Shown in pieces: positions 23,666-33,845 of a stretch of DNA of 64,000 bases (the first letter of the stretch is position 1; the number at the start of each line of letters is the position of its first letter). The DNA comes from Molanna angustata (lineage: Eukaryota > Arthropoda > Insecta > Trichoptera > Molannidae). The stretch lies in the NCBI GenBank assembly GCA_963576475.1, contig OY754964.1, forward strand, positions 8,161,986 through 8,225,985, read 5' to 3'. Position numbers and translations under genes: made by a program. The notes below the pieces were generated by a model. It searched no databases. It worked only from the letters and a program-made list of their open reading frames with translations, and was not told the origin of the DNA.

Positions 23666-25365
23666 ATCGGTGCGGTAATTGAAAATAAGGGTCTACGCGG
23701 AATTCTTTTGATAAACTTGCCTACGTATGCTACGACTCGGAGAAGCTTACTCCAGGAGGATACGCGAGAGGTGAGGTCCTGAATAACAGATCTAACTTCA
23801 GAATCTGTAGTGACAGGGTAAGCGGTTATCTTTTCTTCCGGCAAGTTTTCCACTTCAATGTTCTTGCCCTTGTTCACAGGCCACTGCGAAGGATCTAACA
23901 CAAGCCAAGGCGGACCCTGAGACCAGAGTGGATGATGGGATAGCTTTCCAGGCAACAAGCCACGTGACAAACAATCTGCAGGATTGTCACTTCCGGCAAC
24001 ATGGAAAAAATGCTTTGCGGGAAAATTATCAAGTGTCTTAACGACACGATTGGCAACAAATATTTGCCAGCGGTGCGGTGAGGAGTTAAGCCAACATAGC
24101 GTTACTTGAGAATCAGTAAACGCATATACTTCAGAAATTGGAAAGCGTTGATTATAAGTATCATATACACGTCTTAGTAGTTTTGATAACAATTCAACCG
24201 CGCAGAGTTCAAGCCGTGCAATAGATAATGTCTTAACTGGCGAAACCTTTGACTTGGCACAAACGAGCTGAATGCACACTGGCTGATTAATATTTGTAGT
24301 GTGTGTATACACTACTGCCCCGAATGCGCTCTCGCTTGCGTCTGAGAAGCCTATCAAACGAACGATGCTACTTTCAAATATTCCTAAATGACGTGGTATC
24401 TTTATTTCATTTAGTAATGGGAGTTCTGAGCAGAATTTTTCCCACGTATTTATGATATGGCCGGGCGGTTTTTCGTCCCAATCTACCTTTGAGAGCCATA
24501 ATTCTTTAATCAGCAATTTTGCAAATAAGACCACGGGTGCTACGAAACCCATTATATCCCATATCCTTGCCACAGTAGCTAATATAACGCGTTTAGTACA
24601 TGTTTTATTAGGAGCGGTAATTTTGAATTCAAAATTATCATTTACTTTTGACCAATTCAAGCCTAAAATCTTTTGTTGCATGACCTTATCAAATTCGACA
24701 GTTTCGCTAGCTCTATGTGTCACGGGAATGCTATTAATAACATTAGCAGAATTACTGCTCCACTTTATTAAATCAAACTGGCCACGTTTAAACAATTCAA
24801 TTAACTGAGTAGATGCGGACACTCCCTGTTCTTCGGTCATAACACTAAAAACGACATCGTCCATATAGATATAATTGTTAGCTATTTCTTTTGCGAGAGG
24901 AAACAAGTCACCGTCATCTTTGACGAGTTGCTGAATGACGCGAAGCGCGTGGTATGGACTAGACTTGAGACCAAAACAAACTCTATTAAACTGGTATGTA
25001 GTAAGCTGATCCTGAGGTTTAAAACGATAAATAATCCGTTGGAAACGACGATCCCGAGCATTCATTATGATTTGTAAAAACATTTGCTTGCAATCTGCAG
25101 AGAGTGCTATGTGGAATAACCGAAAAATTTAAAATAATGGTAAACAGATCACCTTGTAAATTCTGGCCGCAGTGGAGGACATCATTGAGTGATAATCCCG
25201 AACTAGTTTTACAGCTTGCGTCGAGAACCATACGTAGTTTGGTTGTGGACTTATCTTCGCGTACTACGCCGTGGTGTGGTATAATATATAAGGGATAGTT
25301 AAAATTATCTTCAGCCGGCGCGGGTGATAAATATCCTTTGTCCAGATATTCACGAATAACTGCTT
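23644..25365 (-). pseudogene. BEL Pol RT and RNase H, body B, 5'-truncated and frameshifted
   Basis: Sister of the body A RT-RNase H frame with YMDD, FSDASESAFGAVVY and the same terminal frame break before integrase. Differences from body A are few: a 3-bp insertion near 25069, and a 1-bp insertion in an A run near 25122 that breaks RT between 25083 and 25019-25369. Homology to body A ends near 25365, matching position about 20550 of body A. This copy therefore lacks a further ~500 bp of 5' pol and has a different inner breakpoint. Upstream is foreign sequence. Confidence 0.85.
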
Positions 25366-25378
25366 GCATACGCAGTTT

Positions 25379-25606
25379 AGAATTCGGCGGACGGAACCAA
25401 GCGGAATCTGCGCCGACTACTAAACATTATACATACGAAATTACATTGAAATTGTTATTAAGTTATTAAATAAATATTATTTTATCTTTACCTTTTATAT
25501 TTCGATATGGCTAAGAGACCTCAATCGAAGCAAGCGGAAATTCTTGAATTAGATGATGATAAAAGCATGTTATTGAAATTAAAATTATCAAAACGGAATT
25601 CCATTT
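25379..25606 (+). other. Unassigned insert with 5'-UTR-like leader and ATG frame
   Basis: This lies between body B pol and the Nipped-B segment and is absent from body A. On the plus strand a GC-rich start (ggcggacggaaccaagcgg) leads through an AT-rich leader to ATG at 25507. The frame starts MAKRPQSKQAEILELDDDKS and continues with a basic KLKLSKRNSIFAR. Its frame is one base out of register with the Nipped-B frame. It looks like the 5' UTR and first codons of another transcript, host mRNA or retroelement gag leader. I cannot tell which. Confidence 0.45.
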
Positions 25607-26287
25607 TTGCGCGCAAAAACTCCATTGGCTCAAATGTTGTATTTAGCAGACAACTTGGCATACTTTCCTTATCAAGTTCAGGATGAACCTTTATTTATTA
25701 TTCATCACATTGATATAATCATATCTACCTCAGGATCCAACCTTTTGCAGCTTTTTCGTGAGGGTTTGATACCACTGCGAGTTGCGGCAGATCCAGCAGT
25801 AGATGCTGTAGTCCTGGAAGAGGAAGAAGAAGAGGAGGAGGATGCTGAGGCTCTATTAACACGCCTGCCCATTGACACCACTCCTCTCAGAGATTGTCTG
25901 GCTACCGCCCAGGGTTGCTTGCTGCTACTTGTGCTTAAGCAACATCTCAAGGCTACATATGGACTCACTGATGCAAAAATTTCACAATATTCACCATCAG
26001 AAGGAGCAAAAATTTACGAAAAAGCTGTAAATAGGAGATCAACGGCAAAATTCAATCCCAAAGCCACAATTACAAAGCTTAAAGAAGGTGAAATTTCTAA
26101 AGAACTTGATGAAGATGGAAGAAAAGATCTCATCAATCAATACCTTGAGTTCAAGCAACTAATGCTGAAGTTTGATCCAGAGGAAGAAGACGAGGAGGAC
26201 GCAGTAGCAGCTGCTCCCACGACAGCCTCCAGCGGAGGGGCACCACTTCAAGAGGCTCCGGCTGAGACAGTTGAAGCAACCACGTAG
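25607..26287 (+). pseudogene. Nipped-B: Captured C-terminal part of Nipped-B/NIPBL, antisense inside body B
   Basis: A 226-codon intact frame opposite to the element. The start is AQMLYLADNLAYFPYQVQDE, then PLFIIHHIDIIISTSGSNLL, an acidic Glu run (about residues 72-79), ATAQGCLLLLVLKQHLKATY, and KISQYSPSEGAKIYEKAVNR. Near the end come QYLEFKQLMLKFDPEEEDEE and a stop at 26285. From memory these blocks and their order match the C-terminal region of NIPBL/Nipped-B/Scc2, the HEAT-repeat loader that with MAU2 puts cohesin on chromosomes. The full protein has about 2,000 or more residues, so this is a small 3' piece without a genuine start or the main HEAT array. The uninterrupted frame suggests a cDNA origin. 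The nominal start is only the first in-frame codon after the junction. Confidence 0.85.
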
Positions 26288-27393
26288 TGTCCCCCTCCAC
26301 ACTCGTATAATTGTACATAGAATTATTAATATTGTGAAGCGACCATAGTGCCGTGGCATAAGCACAAAAGTGATAATTATTGTTTATACACACAAGACAT
26401 TTTTATGTGACTCCTTTTTAAAATTTAAAATAAATAACTTTGTCGATTGATCGGTGGGTGACTCGTGTTTTAATAACGCTTGCGTCAGTGCGATACGGCG
26501 AAACTATACTCCAAGGACAGAAGATATAGATAATGATAAATTTGTAACATAACACGTACATTAATGTTTTAATAAAGGTTATTATTTAATAAGTGAGAAG
26601 CGAATATTTTATTGGGTCGGTGTAAGAATGACTTAAGTGTCGTATGTAAATGATTATGATATGTGAAAGTGTTGTATAGAATTTTTGTAGATTAATACTT
26701 GAATGAACATAATGACTGTGCGTTTATCCGTTAATGGATAAGCATTTTATTATGGTTTTCATTCATTGCACTTTATTATTTTATTTCCTTATTTATAATT
26801 TCTTTATATAAATTTTAGTTTATTAAAGAAAAAAAACATGTATTGTCCGTATAGTACATATTATATTTTCTATGCAATAATGCTTAGCTACTTTTAAAAA
26901 GTCCATCATTTATTTTGTTATTCAATAATGACAGTTATTGCGTCTTTATTGAAAAAGTGGTATTCATTTTCTAAAATAAAATTAGGAAGAGTTTTGAAGG
27001 ATAATAAAATATATTTAAATAAATTTTATAAAACAAATCATGCAAACTTTGATGTTATTGGTTGGTTGATTAAAATAAATATTGTACTAATTATTATTAC
27101 AGTATTATATGTATTCAATTTATATCGTTGTGTGTCAATTTAAAATTCTAATTATTTTCTTTTGAAGCAAGAAAATCAACGTTTAAAAATTATGTTTATT
27201 TTAAAATTTGAAGACTTTTTACCTATTAAATTATTTTTTCACGTTATGAATATTTTGTACATTGACTGCATTAAATGTTCTTTATTTATCTCATTGTTGT
27301 TTTAACCATGCATTGTACAATTTTATGTGCAATAACTAAACATTGACAAAATAAACTCAAAAGTCATCATGTGTATTTTTTACTTATAAAATA
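26288..27393 (+). other. Presumed Nipped-B 3' UTR inside body B
   Basis: About 1.1 kb of AT-rich non-coding sequence follows the Nipped-B stop and runs without interruption to the PBS. Several aataaa-type signals occur (near 26430, 26570 and 27350), the last about 40 bp before the junction. No poly(A) remains at the border. It is assigned as 3' UTR by position only; comparison with the host gene would confirm it. Confidence 0.6.
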
Positions 27394-27411
27394 ATCCGGC
27401 TCGAAGGACCA
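27394..27411 (-). other. Primer-binding site of body B, tRNA-Tyr type
   Basis: The plus strand again reads atccggctcgaaggacca, 3 bp from the LTR. The sequence beyond base 18 differs completely from body A, so both foreign segments begin exactly at the PBS edge. Confidence 0.87.
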
Positions 27412-27414
27412 AAA

Positions 27415-27805
27415 TGAAGACGCGAATATGAAATTAAAGATAAAGATAAAGTAGAAGTGAAAAGTGGACTGTATTTTTAAAGGGCGTTTCGTTGCAACCA
27501 CTGCAAGGCAAAGGAAGGATAAAGGAACACTCACTTACTTGACTTTTCTTTGGTGCTCTGCCTTGTTAGATGGTCACAACTTTCACTAGGATCCCACACA
27601 CACACACGCGGTAAGAAAATAATTATGGCGAATTTCGGTGAGTTATGAGGAGCGGTAAAACGGGTGAGATGTGGGTGGTGTCGACAGGACGCGGTTTGAA
27701 AGAAGACTGATTTTGGATGTAGGGTGGGCAGCAGTTGCAACAATATTATATGTCATTTGATATAAAAAATGCGACAATAATTATAATGACATATTGGCGT
27801 CAACA
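27415..27805 (-). repeat. BEL outer LTR (element 5' LTR)
   Basis: 391 bp with TG...CA termini in element sense, reading as identical to 16894-17284. It should carry the promoter for transcription leftward through the antisense Nipped-B segment. Confidence 0.9.
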
Positions 27806-27810
27806 AACAG
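27806..27810. repeat. 5-bp target-site duplication, right copy
   Basis: aacag, matching 16889-16893. Confidence 0.85.
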
Positions 27811-28141
27811 ATACCACCAAATTGGTGACCCCCAAAATATCATGACAATATTCATATTCGTCCATTGTTTTTTTGAACTCTGGTGCTGAGATCGATTATG
27901 GATGGATGGGCTCCATAAGCTACTCTTCGTTTAAGTCATTTTTTGTTATGTGAAGGGATTGATTACAGTCCTAATATGCGGAGAGAATGGTGGTGGAAGT
28001 AGTTTGATCACATTATAATATTGTATCAGATATAGTTTTATCACACGTGTAGTTTTTCAGCCGGGACAGCCATTGGATCGTGCACTGCGAATTTGGTAAT
28101 CGGGTCAGATATTAAAAAATATAAAATATCAAAACAAATAT
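27811..28141. other. Right flank of the BEL composite, unassigned
   Basis: Contains ttggtgacccccaaaat, resembling leader sequences next to LTRs, but no reading frame. It may be part of an older LTR element with 28142-28411. Confidence 0.3.
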
Positions 28142-28411
28142 TGTTAAGATTCATCCGGAAATGACCGAATTTGTCTCGGACTGTTTACTGTCAACTGTCC
28201 ATAATAGATTGAGAAACGTACACTATGAAATTTGTCTGATGTTTATTTCACGCATTTCGCAAAAACTGTGCGTTTGATTGATTGTAGTATATAAAGAGAG
28301 GCGACTTTTGCTATTTCGGACAGCACGAAACAGACATTGGACAGTTAATAAAATAACAAAACCATATGTCAAACGAGTTATTTCGTAAGATTTTGTAACT
28401 TGGATCCAACA
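28142..28411 (+). repeat. Possible LTR remnant with TATA box
   Basis: A TGTTAAG...CCAACA interval of 270 bp has TG...CA ends, a tatataaag box near 28300 and a downstream region with gttaataaaataac. Neither a clear target duplication nor a partner LTR was seen, so this stays tentative. Confidence 0.3.
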
Positions 28412-28699
28412 ACAAAATGAATCCGTTCATCATCTATATATTACAGCACGCAGACTAACAATGGCCAGCGATAGATTGATAAGGATCCAGATTTTAAGGC
28501 GAAAGCAACTTCGAGTGTAAAAAAACAAATCATGCAAAACGTAAAGAAACTAAAAAATAAAAATAAATATAGAACAATTTAATGTATGCATACATCCATT
28601 TGCACTTTCCCGGTGACTAACATTTGAGACAACAGCAAACATTTATATCCTTTTCGATGCCATACTAACTCATAAGCACTCTTTCATTTACAGATCAAC

Positions 28700-28878
28700 G
28701 AATTCATTCAACTCAAACTCAGTTGGATATGTTAGGACTGCCGATCCAAAGGTCCCGGCTTCGATCTCCGGTGTAGACACAGTCTTTAATTATGTTTTCA
28801 GTCTGGATCTGTGAGACGATAAATATCATAGGCCTTCAAAGTGTGGCAATTTGTTATTGGGTGCATGTAAAACTAATA
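28700..28878 (+). mobile_element. Family C SINE
   Basis: A tRNA-like head (CTCAGTTGGATATGTTAGGA, then GATCTCCGGTG) is followed by cagtctttaattatgttttc, ggatctgtgagacgataaat and aatttgttattgggtgcatg. It directly abuts the 3' end of the minus-strand LINE that follows. Confidence 0.75.
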
Positions 28879-30255
28879 TTTCTTCTTCTTATCGTGTCGG
28901 TCAGACTACAGCCCCCTTCGCTCCCAAAATGCCACAACTCCAACTACTTTGTCTTCGAGGCGGGCTCGCTCCGCAAAATCTCTCCAGTCACACTGTTCGG
29001 GAATCAATGGACATGCGAGGAGATGCTCGGTGTTCTGCTCCTGCCCACACTCACACATCGAGTCCTCAATAATTCCCCATCTCTGTAGGTTCTTCTTTGT
29101 GCGGCCTACCCCAGTCCTAATCCTGTTTAACGTTTTCCATATTGGCCATGGGAGGTCATGGCCTGGTGGTAGGGTTTCCATTGGAGTGTTGAATATAGTC
29201 CCTTGCGATTCCCTTGCTGAGTCCCTCCATAGACGTTTTCTCGCATTCTCGGGTGTGTCTGTCAAGGGGTTGGTTGCATTTAGGAAGCTCCTCCTGGACT
29301 TGAGGCGACTAATTGGTGGTTGGTGTCCATATAGCATATGTCTCTGGTCAGTGATTTGCTTACTTCTCTCCGCCTGTGCTATCACCTCCCGCCGAATATT
29401 TGGTGGGGCAATTCCGCTGAGAGCATATATTTTGTTTGAGGGTGTTGGTTTAAGGCATCCTGTTATGAGTCTATTTGCCTCATTTAGGGAAGTGTCCACT
29501 TTTTTTGCGTGCGTTGATTGCCACCAAACAGGGCAAGCATACTCGCCAGCGGAGTACGACAGTGCTATCGTGGATGTTCTGAGCACGTCGGGACTTGCTC
29601 CCCATTTTGAAGCAACCAGGTTCCGTATAATGTTGTTCCTAGCAGCCACCTTTTTCTGTGTATCTGTGCAATGGGTTCTAAAGGAGAGGGTTCGATCCAG
29701 TTTAACCCCCAGATATTTTGGTTCTGCGCAGTTCTCCAATTCAACGCCCTGCCAATCAATTTTAAGCTTTCTTTTAGCTTCTTTGTTTCTTAAATGGAAG
29801 GAGCACACTTGAGTTTTTGCTGGATTGGGTTTTAGGTGGTTATCTTTATAGTATTTTGTCATTCTAACCAACATTCTTGATATCTTTCCTTCCACATCCT
29901 CAAATGCGTCGCCTTGTGCTGTTATCGCCTGATCGTCGGCATATATAAAATGTTGGGTTTCTGGTCCTATAGGTTGGTCGTTCGTATATATGTTGAAAAG
30001 AGTCGGCGCCAGCACGCTTCCCTGTGGTAATCCGTTCCTCTGTATTCTCCACCGGCTGTTATTGCCCTGTAGTGACACATAGAATCTGCGGTTTTTCAAG
30101 ACTGATTCACAGATTTTAACTAGCTTGAAATCTTTTGTTAAGCTATAGATCTTTGATAGCAAAATTCTATGGTTCACTGTGTCATACGCGGCGCTCAAGT
30201 CTATGAATACAGTTCCAGTTATCTTCTTCTCTTCGAACCAACTAATATTTGACAT
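28879..30255 (-). pseudogene. 5'-truncated LINE, reverse transcriptase and C-terminal zinc motif
   Basis: A 449-codon frame holds the second half of a non-LTR polymerase. FIDLSAAYDTVNHRILLSKI is the block with the first catalytic Asp, NGLPQGSVLAPTLFNIYTND is the next conserved block, and IYADDQA is the catalytic box. Near the C-terminus CECGQEQNTEHLLACP is a putative Cys/His motif. The endonuclease and N-terminal polymerase are missing, so it is a typical truncated insertion. The 3' end at about 28879 has a (GAA)n-like tail (aagaagaagaaat in element sense). Family is Jockey/CR1-like; the exact clade is uncertain. Confidence 0.8.
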
Positions 30256-30720
30256 AGTACATGTTTTTCATACAAGTGTGCAGACCGCCTTCTATGCGAG
30301 CTAGTATGAAAAATGACCTTAGCTATTCGAGCTAAATTTTTTTTTTTTTTTAAATTAAACTAACTTAGCATATTTTTTGGCCTGCGACCGGCTTTAGAAA
30401 ACTGCTAACGTAACCTGAACTTTTTCTCATATGTTTCTTAAAAACTATCGTAATGTGACCCTTAGTAGATGACTTATTTTTTTTTTTACTTTTTTTCATT
30501 TGCCCATACCATCTTATCATTTTCCTAATATATCTTAACATTTTCTATTACTTTTCCATTCCTTCCATCTTTCACCAAAGTATACATTGTAGCTGTCAAT
30601 AGTTTTAATATTTCAATCGATGGTATATTTTAAATTGGTCTACATCGTCATAAATTCTTATTTTTTTATTATTTTATATTAATTCTCGCGCAACTAATTG
30701 GTAGTATGTCAAATAGTAAT
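30256..30720. other. AT-rich stretch, no gene recognised
   Basis: Poly-T runs near 30330 and 30480, no coding signal. Confidence 0.4.
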
Positions 30721-30887
30721 TTAATACGCACCTAAAAACAAGTAACCATATTCTGGAGACTTACGATATTAATCGTCTCACAGATCCAGGGTGAAATGAC
30801 AATAAAAAACTATGTGCCCACCGGGAATCGATCCCGATACCTTTGGATCTGCAGTCAGATATCACACCAACTGAGCTACGAAGGCCG
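30721..30887 (-). mobile_element. Family C SINE with well-preserved tRNA head
   Basis: On the minus strand CCTTCGTAGCTCAGTTGGTG (A box) and GGGATCGATTCCCGGTGGGC (B box) are followed by ggatctgtgagacgattaat, atcgtaagtct and a degenerate tail. It looks like a tRNA gene at first sight, but the acceptor stem does not close and the tail matches the SINE family. Confidence 0.75.
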
Positions 30888-31316
30888 ACAAAAGAAATTA
30901 TAAGAATTTATAAAATAAATTTAACAAATGTTTGAAACGTGGATTTTGTGTACCTATACTTCAAATAATATTTTTTATAAAAAAAATATTTATTAAACTG
31001 TTCCTCAACTGTTTATACAACTTTTTCAAGATTATAAATTTAAATGTGATTGGGGTTGAAATTAAGAATAAATGATTGAACGCACGCTTACGTGATACAT
31101 ACGTGATACAGTATATGGTAGATACACTTTTTACTAATAGAGAGTACAATATACTCGAACACAATTATTGTTTTATATGTAATCCTTTTAATTAAATGTT
31201 AAAATTTGCTTTTAATTTAGTATGTAGGTATATGTGCCTACTTACTGATCGCATTATTTATTGTCTTGCTTCAAGGTTTTAGTTTAGTTTCTGGGAAGTA
31301 CCTATATATTATATAA
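30888..31316. other. AT-rich stretch, no gene recognised
   Basis: No motif was recognised; it ends at the A of the Helitron insertion dinucleotide. Confidence 0.4.
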
Positions 31317-32319
31317 TCCAACTGTCGATTTGTTCAGGAGAACTTTGTTCTCTTAACATATCGACAATGTTTCAAGCCAGAATACGCGAGAATTGTATGA
31401 AGAGGTCTACTTTTTTCACGGCATTTCCAACTTTGAGATCAAAAAACACCAACTTAGAGGCTTCGCAGCATATATGTTCCATACACGGATTTACTCAGAA
31501 TTCGGAGTAGAACATTTCGTGTGTCTGTGTGTCTGTGTGTGTGTCCCCCCCCCCCCTTATAACTTTTGATCCGCTCAATTTACAGAGCCCAAAATTTCAG
31601 AATATATAAACAGTTATAGACCTACAAAACTTTTATACTCAGAATTTTGAATTTTTGTTTCAGTCAGGGGTTATCAAGTTTTGAATTTTTACTTTATTTT
31701 TCCATATATCTCAGAAACCATAAAAGCTAGAACGCTGAAAATTGGTATAAACACAGAAAAATACAAAATCTCAAATCAATTTTTTCAAAAAAATTCCAGG
31801 GTTTCTCAAACGTTTTTTATTAAGAAAAATATTTTTTTTATGATAAATTTATGAGTTTAACTGCCTATATTTCCAAATATTTTAAAAATATCGAAAAAAG
31901 CCGAAACACCCCAACTAGACAATTTAATTTTCTATAAAAAATATAAAAGATGTATTAGCACATCTCAAACTTTTTTTAACAATTTTTATAAAAATTGAAT
32001 TTAGTGACGACATTTCTTCATACAATTTGTATGGCAATCGCGTACACACAATATCTAAGAAAACTTAATTATTTGATACTAATCTCCAAACATACATACA
32101 TACCATCATGCTGTTTTCATATTCTGCGTAGGATCAAAGGACTGACCTCCATACTATCCTATCTTGACATACATACATAGGTACAAGTGTTGTATAGAAA
32201 ATCAAATATCTTAAAATATTAAATAATTTGTGTTTATGGGATTATAGTTTGGTACTTATTCTTCAACTATACATACTATCGCTATCGACAGTTGGATCTC
32301 ATGTGTTACATGCAACTAG
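31317..32319 (+). mobile_element. Non-autonomous Helitron, copy 1
   Basis: The 5' end is TCCAACTGTCGAT preceded by A. The 3' end is a hairpin CATGT-GTT-ACATG, then CAACTAG, followed by T. These fit the Helitron signature (5' TC, 3' hairpin plus CTRR, insertion between A and T). A 13-bp inverted copy of the 5' end (ATCGACAGTTGGA) lies just before the 3' hairpin. The 1003-bp interior has no Rep/helicase frame and matches copy 2 at 52921-53938 throughout, apart from simple repeats. Confidence 0.8.
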
Positions 32320-33329
32320 TAGTATTGACTAACTAGTCTATAGTAAATACGTGTTGTATACATATGTGTTACATAAAATAAAACAACGACCTCCCTTAAC
32401 GCACATTGTTATCCGTGAAACAAAAATGAATAACGTCTGTTTACAATGATTTCATTTTGAAATATTTTAATATTTTGTTGGATTAAATTAATCATCAATA
32501 GGGAATCGATAAAAAGATCGAAACGTTGTCGAAATGTTGTCGATAAAAATAGATAGTAAAAAAATATTCATATAAGTCCTGTCCCTTATTTTTGCTTCCT
32601 TATGACGGTAATGTAATTTTTTTGTGGAAATGTTTTAAAAAATTATAAATATATGTTGTATTATTTTCTTGTTTATTGATTGTTATTTTTTTTCATTCTA
32701 TGTTAATTTGTTTCTTTTTATACATGCATACATAATTCTGTGTTGTTAAATATAAAGAATATCGTAATAATTTACGTGTATTTGGTACCGTTTTATTGGA
32801 ATGTTTGTATCACGTGTGTGAGACAGCCTTGTCGTGAATTTCGGAAATTTAAATTGTGTCAAAAAACTAACCATTTGAATGCTCATAAATTTTTCGTAAG
32901 TTTCTATATTTTTTCAAAGTATTTCTGCCAAAAGTTTTAAACTTTCGTAATATCCATAATCGCCGAACGATTAATGATTTACTCTTTCTGTATAACATAT
33001 TAAATAACAATATTGACTGTCCAGACCTTGTTTCATATATACATTTGCATGTACCGACTCGACGTACGAGACACACGTCACTTTTCCATAATTATTGTTA
33101 TAGAACTAACTCACCTTTAAACTCATCAATAAACAGAATCCTCACCACTTACAATAAGCATCAAAATACACTATTTTCAATAACTCGCCTTACCAATATA
33201 AAAACTTACTGTCCAATTTAAAATCATTATACATTCTCACCCACTACACATTCACATCCCAGTAAGTTATTACTTATATGAATTGGTTTGCCACAAGTAA
33301 TTGACATTAGGTAGGGATAGTTCTTCTTT
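32320..33329. other. AT-rich stretch, no gene recognised
   Basis: No coding or repeat signal was recognised; small frames are AT-codon driven. Confidence 0.4.
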
Positions 33330-33845
33330 TTCTTCCTGGCCTCTTCCCAACTTATCGTCGATGAAGACTGTTGGGGTCAGCTCTCCTCGTCCTCAAGCTG
33401 TACACTCTTCGGTTCTGGGCCGCCTCCAATGTCAATTCTTGTTTCATCAATTGTGAACTCCTTTGCGCCATCCATGTATTTTTTGGTCTTCCCCTATTCG
33501 TTGATCGGGGGATGTCTACGGCCATAGCCTGGTTCACAATGTGATCCTCGGGTCTTCTTAATATGTGACCATACCATCTCAATTGTCTTTCTTCTAATTT
33601 GTTGTTAATGCCTGTCACTCCTAAGCTTCCGCGAATTTACGAACTTTTTATTTTGTCTTTTAGACACAACCCCGCTGACCATCTTAGCATACGCATCTCG
33701 GTGGTTTCCATTTGCCTATGGAAGGTGTTGTACATCGTCCAACATTCGGAGCCATACAGTAGCGCAGGTCTGACAATTGTCTGATATATTTTTCCCTTTA
33801 GTTTAATTGGCATTTTTGGGTCACACAAAACTACTGTCATAGCCC
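33330..33845 (-). pseudogene. RTE-type LINE C-terminal fragment
   Basis: Two minus-strand frames (33637-33840 and 33352-33618) read KGKIYQTIVRPALLYGSECW, then TTEMRMLRW, LEERQLRWYGHILRRPEDHI and NRGRPKNTWM. This is the hallmark order of the region after the RT core in RTE-type elements. A frameshift near 33630 separates them and the N-terminal domains are missing. The 3' end lies near 33330, next to tttcttcttcctggcc. Confidence 0.8.

Larger units (their letters stand above)
16894..27805 (-). mobile_element. Composite Pao/BEL LTR retrotransposon with two bodies and three LTRs
   Basis: In element sense (minus strand) the order is: LTR 27805-27415, PBS, antisense Nipped-B segment, partial pol B, PPT, LTR 22027-21639, PBS, antisense DCAF10 segment, partial pol A, PPT, LTR 17284-16894. 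One aacag duplication borders the whole 10.9 kb. The outer LTRs (391 bp each) read as identical, while the middle LTR (389 bp) has several substitutions and small indels. No gag is recognisable in either body, so the composite cannot be autonomous. Either it formed by recombination between two insertions, or a tandem was itself copied and integrated as a unit; the outer-LTR identity favours the latter or a very recent event. A misassembly is possible but less likely, given the distinct captured segments. Confidence 0.85.

Noticed and set aside
25607..27393. Nipped-B segment as a native gene 3' end into whose vicinity BEL elements inserted
   Set aside because: It lies between a PBS/LTR on one side and partial pol on the other, and one aacag duplication encloses all of it. 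There is no separate target duplication around either neighbour.
30820..30887. tRNA gene on the minus strand
   Set aside because: A and B boxes are good, but the acceptor stem does not pair and the downstream sequence matches the family C SINE tail.
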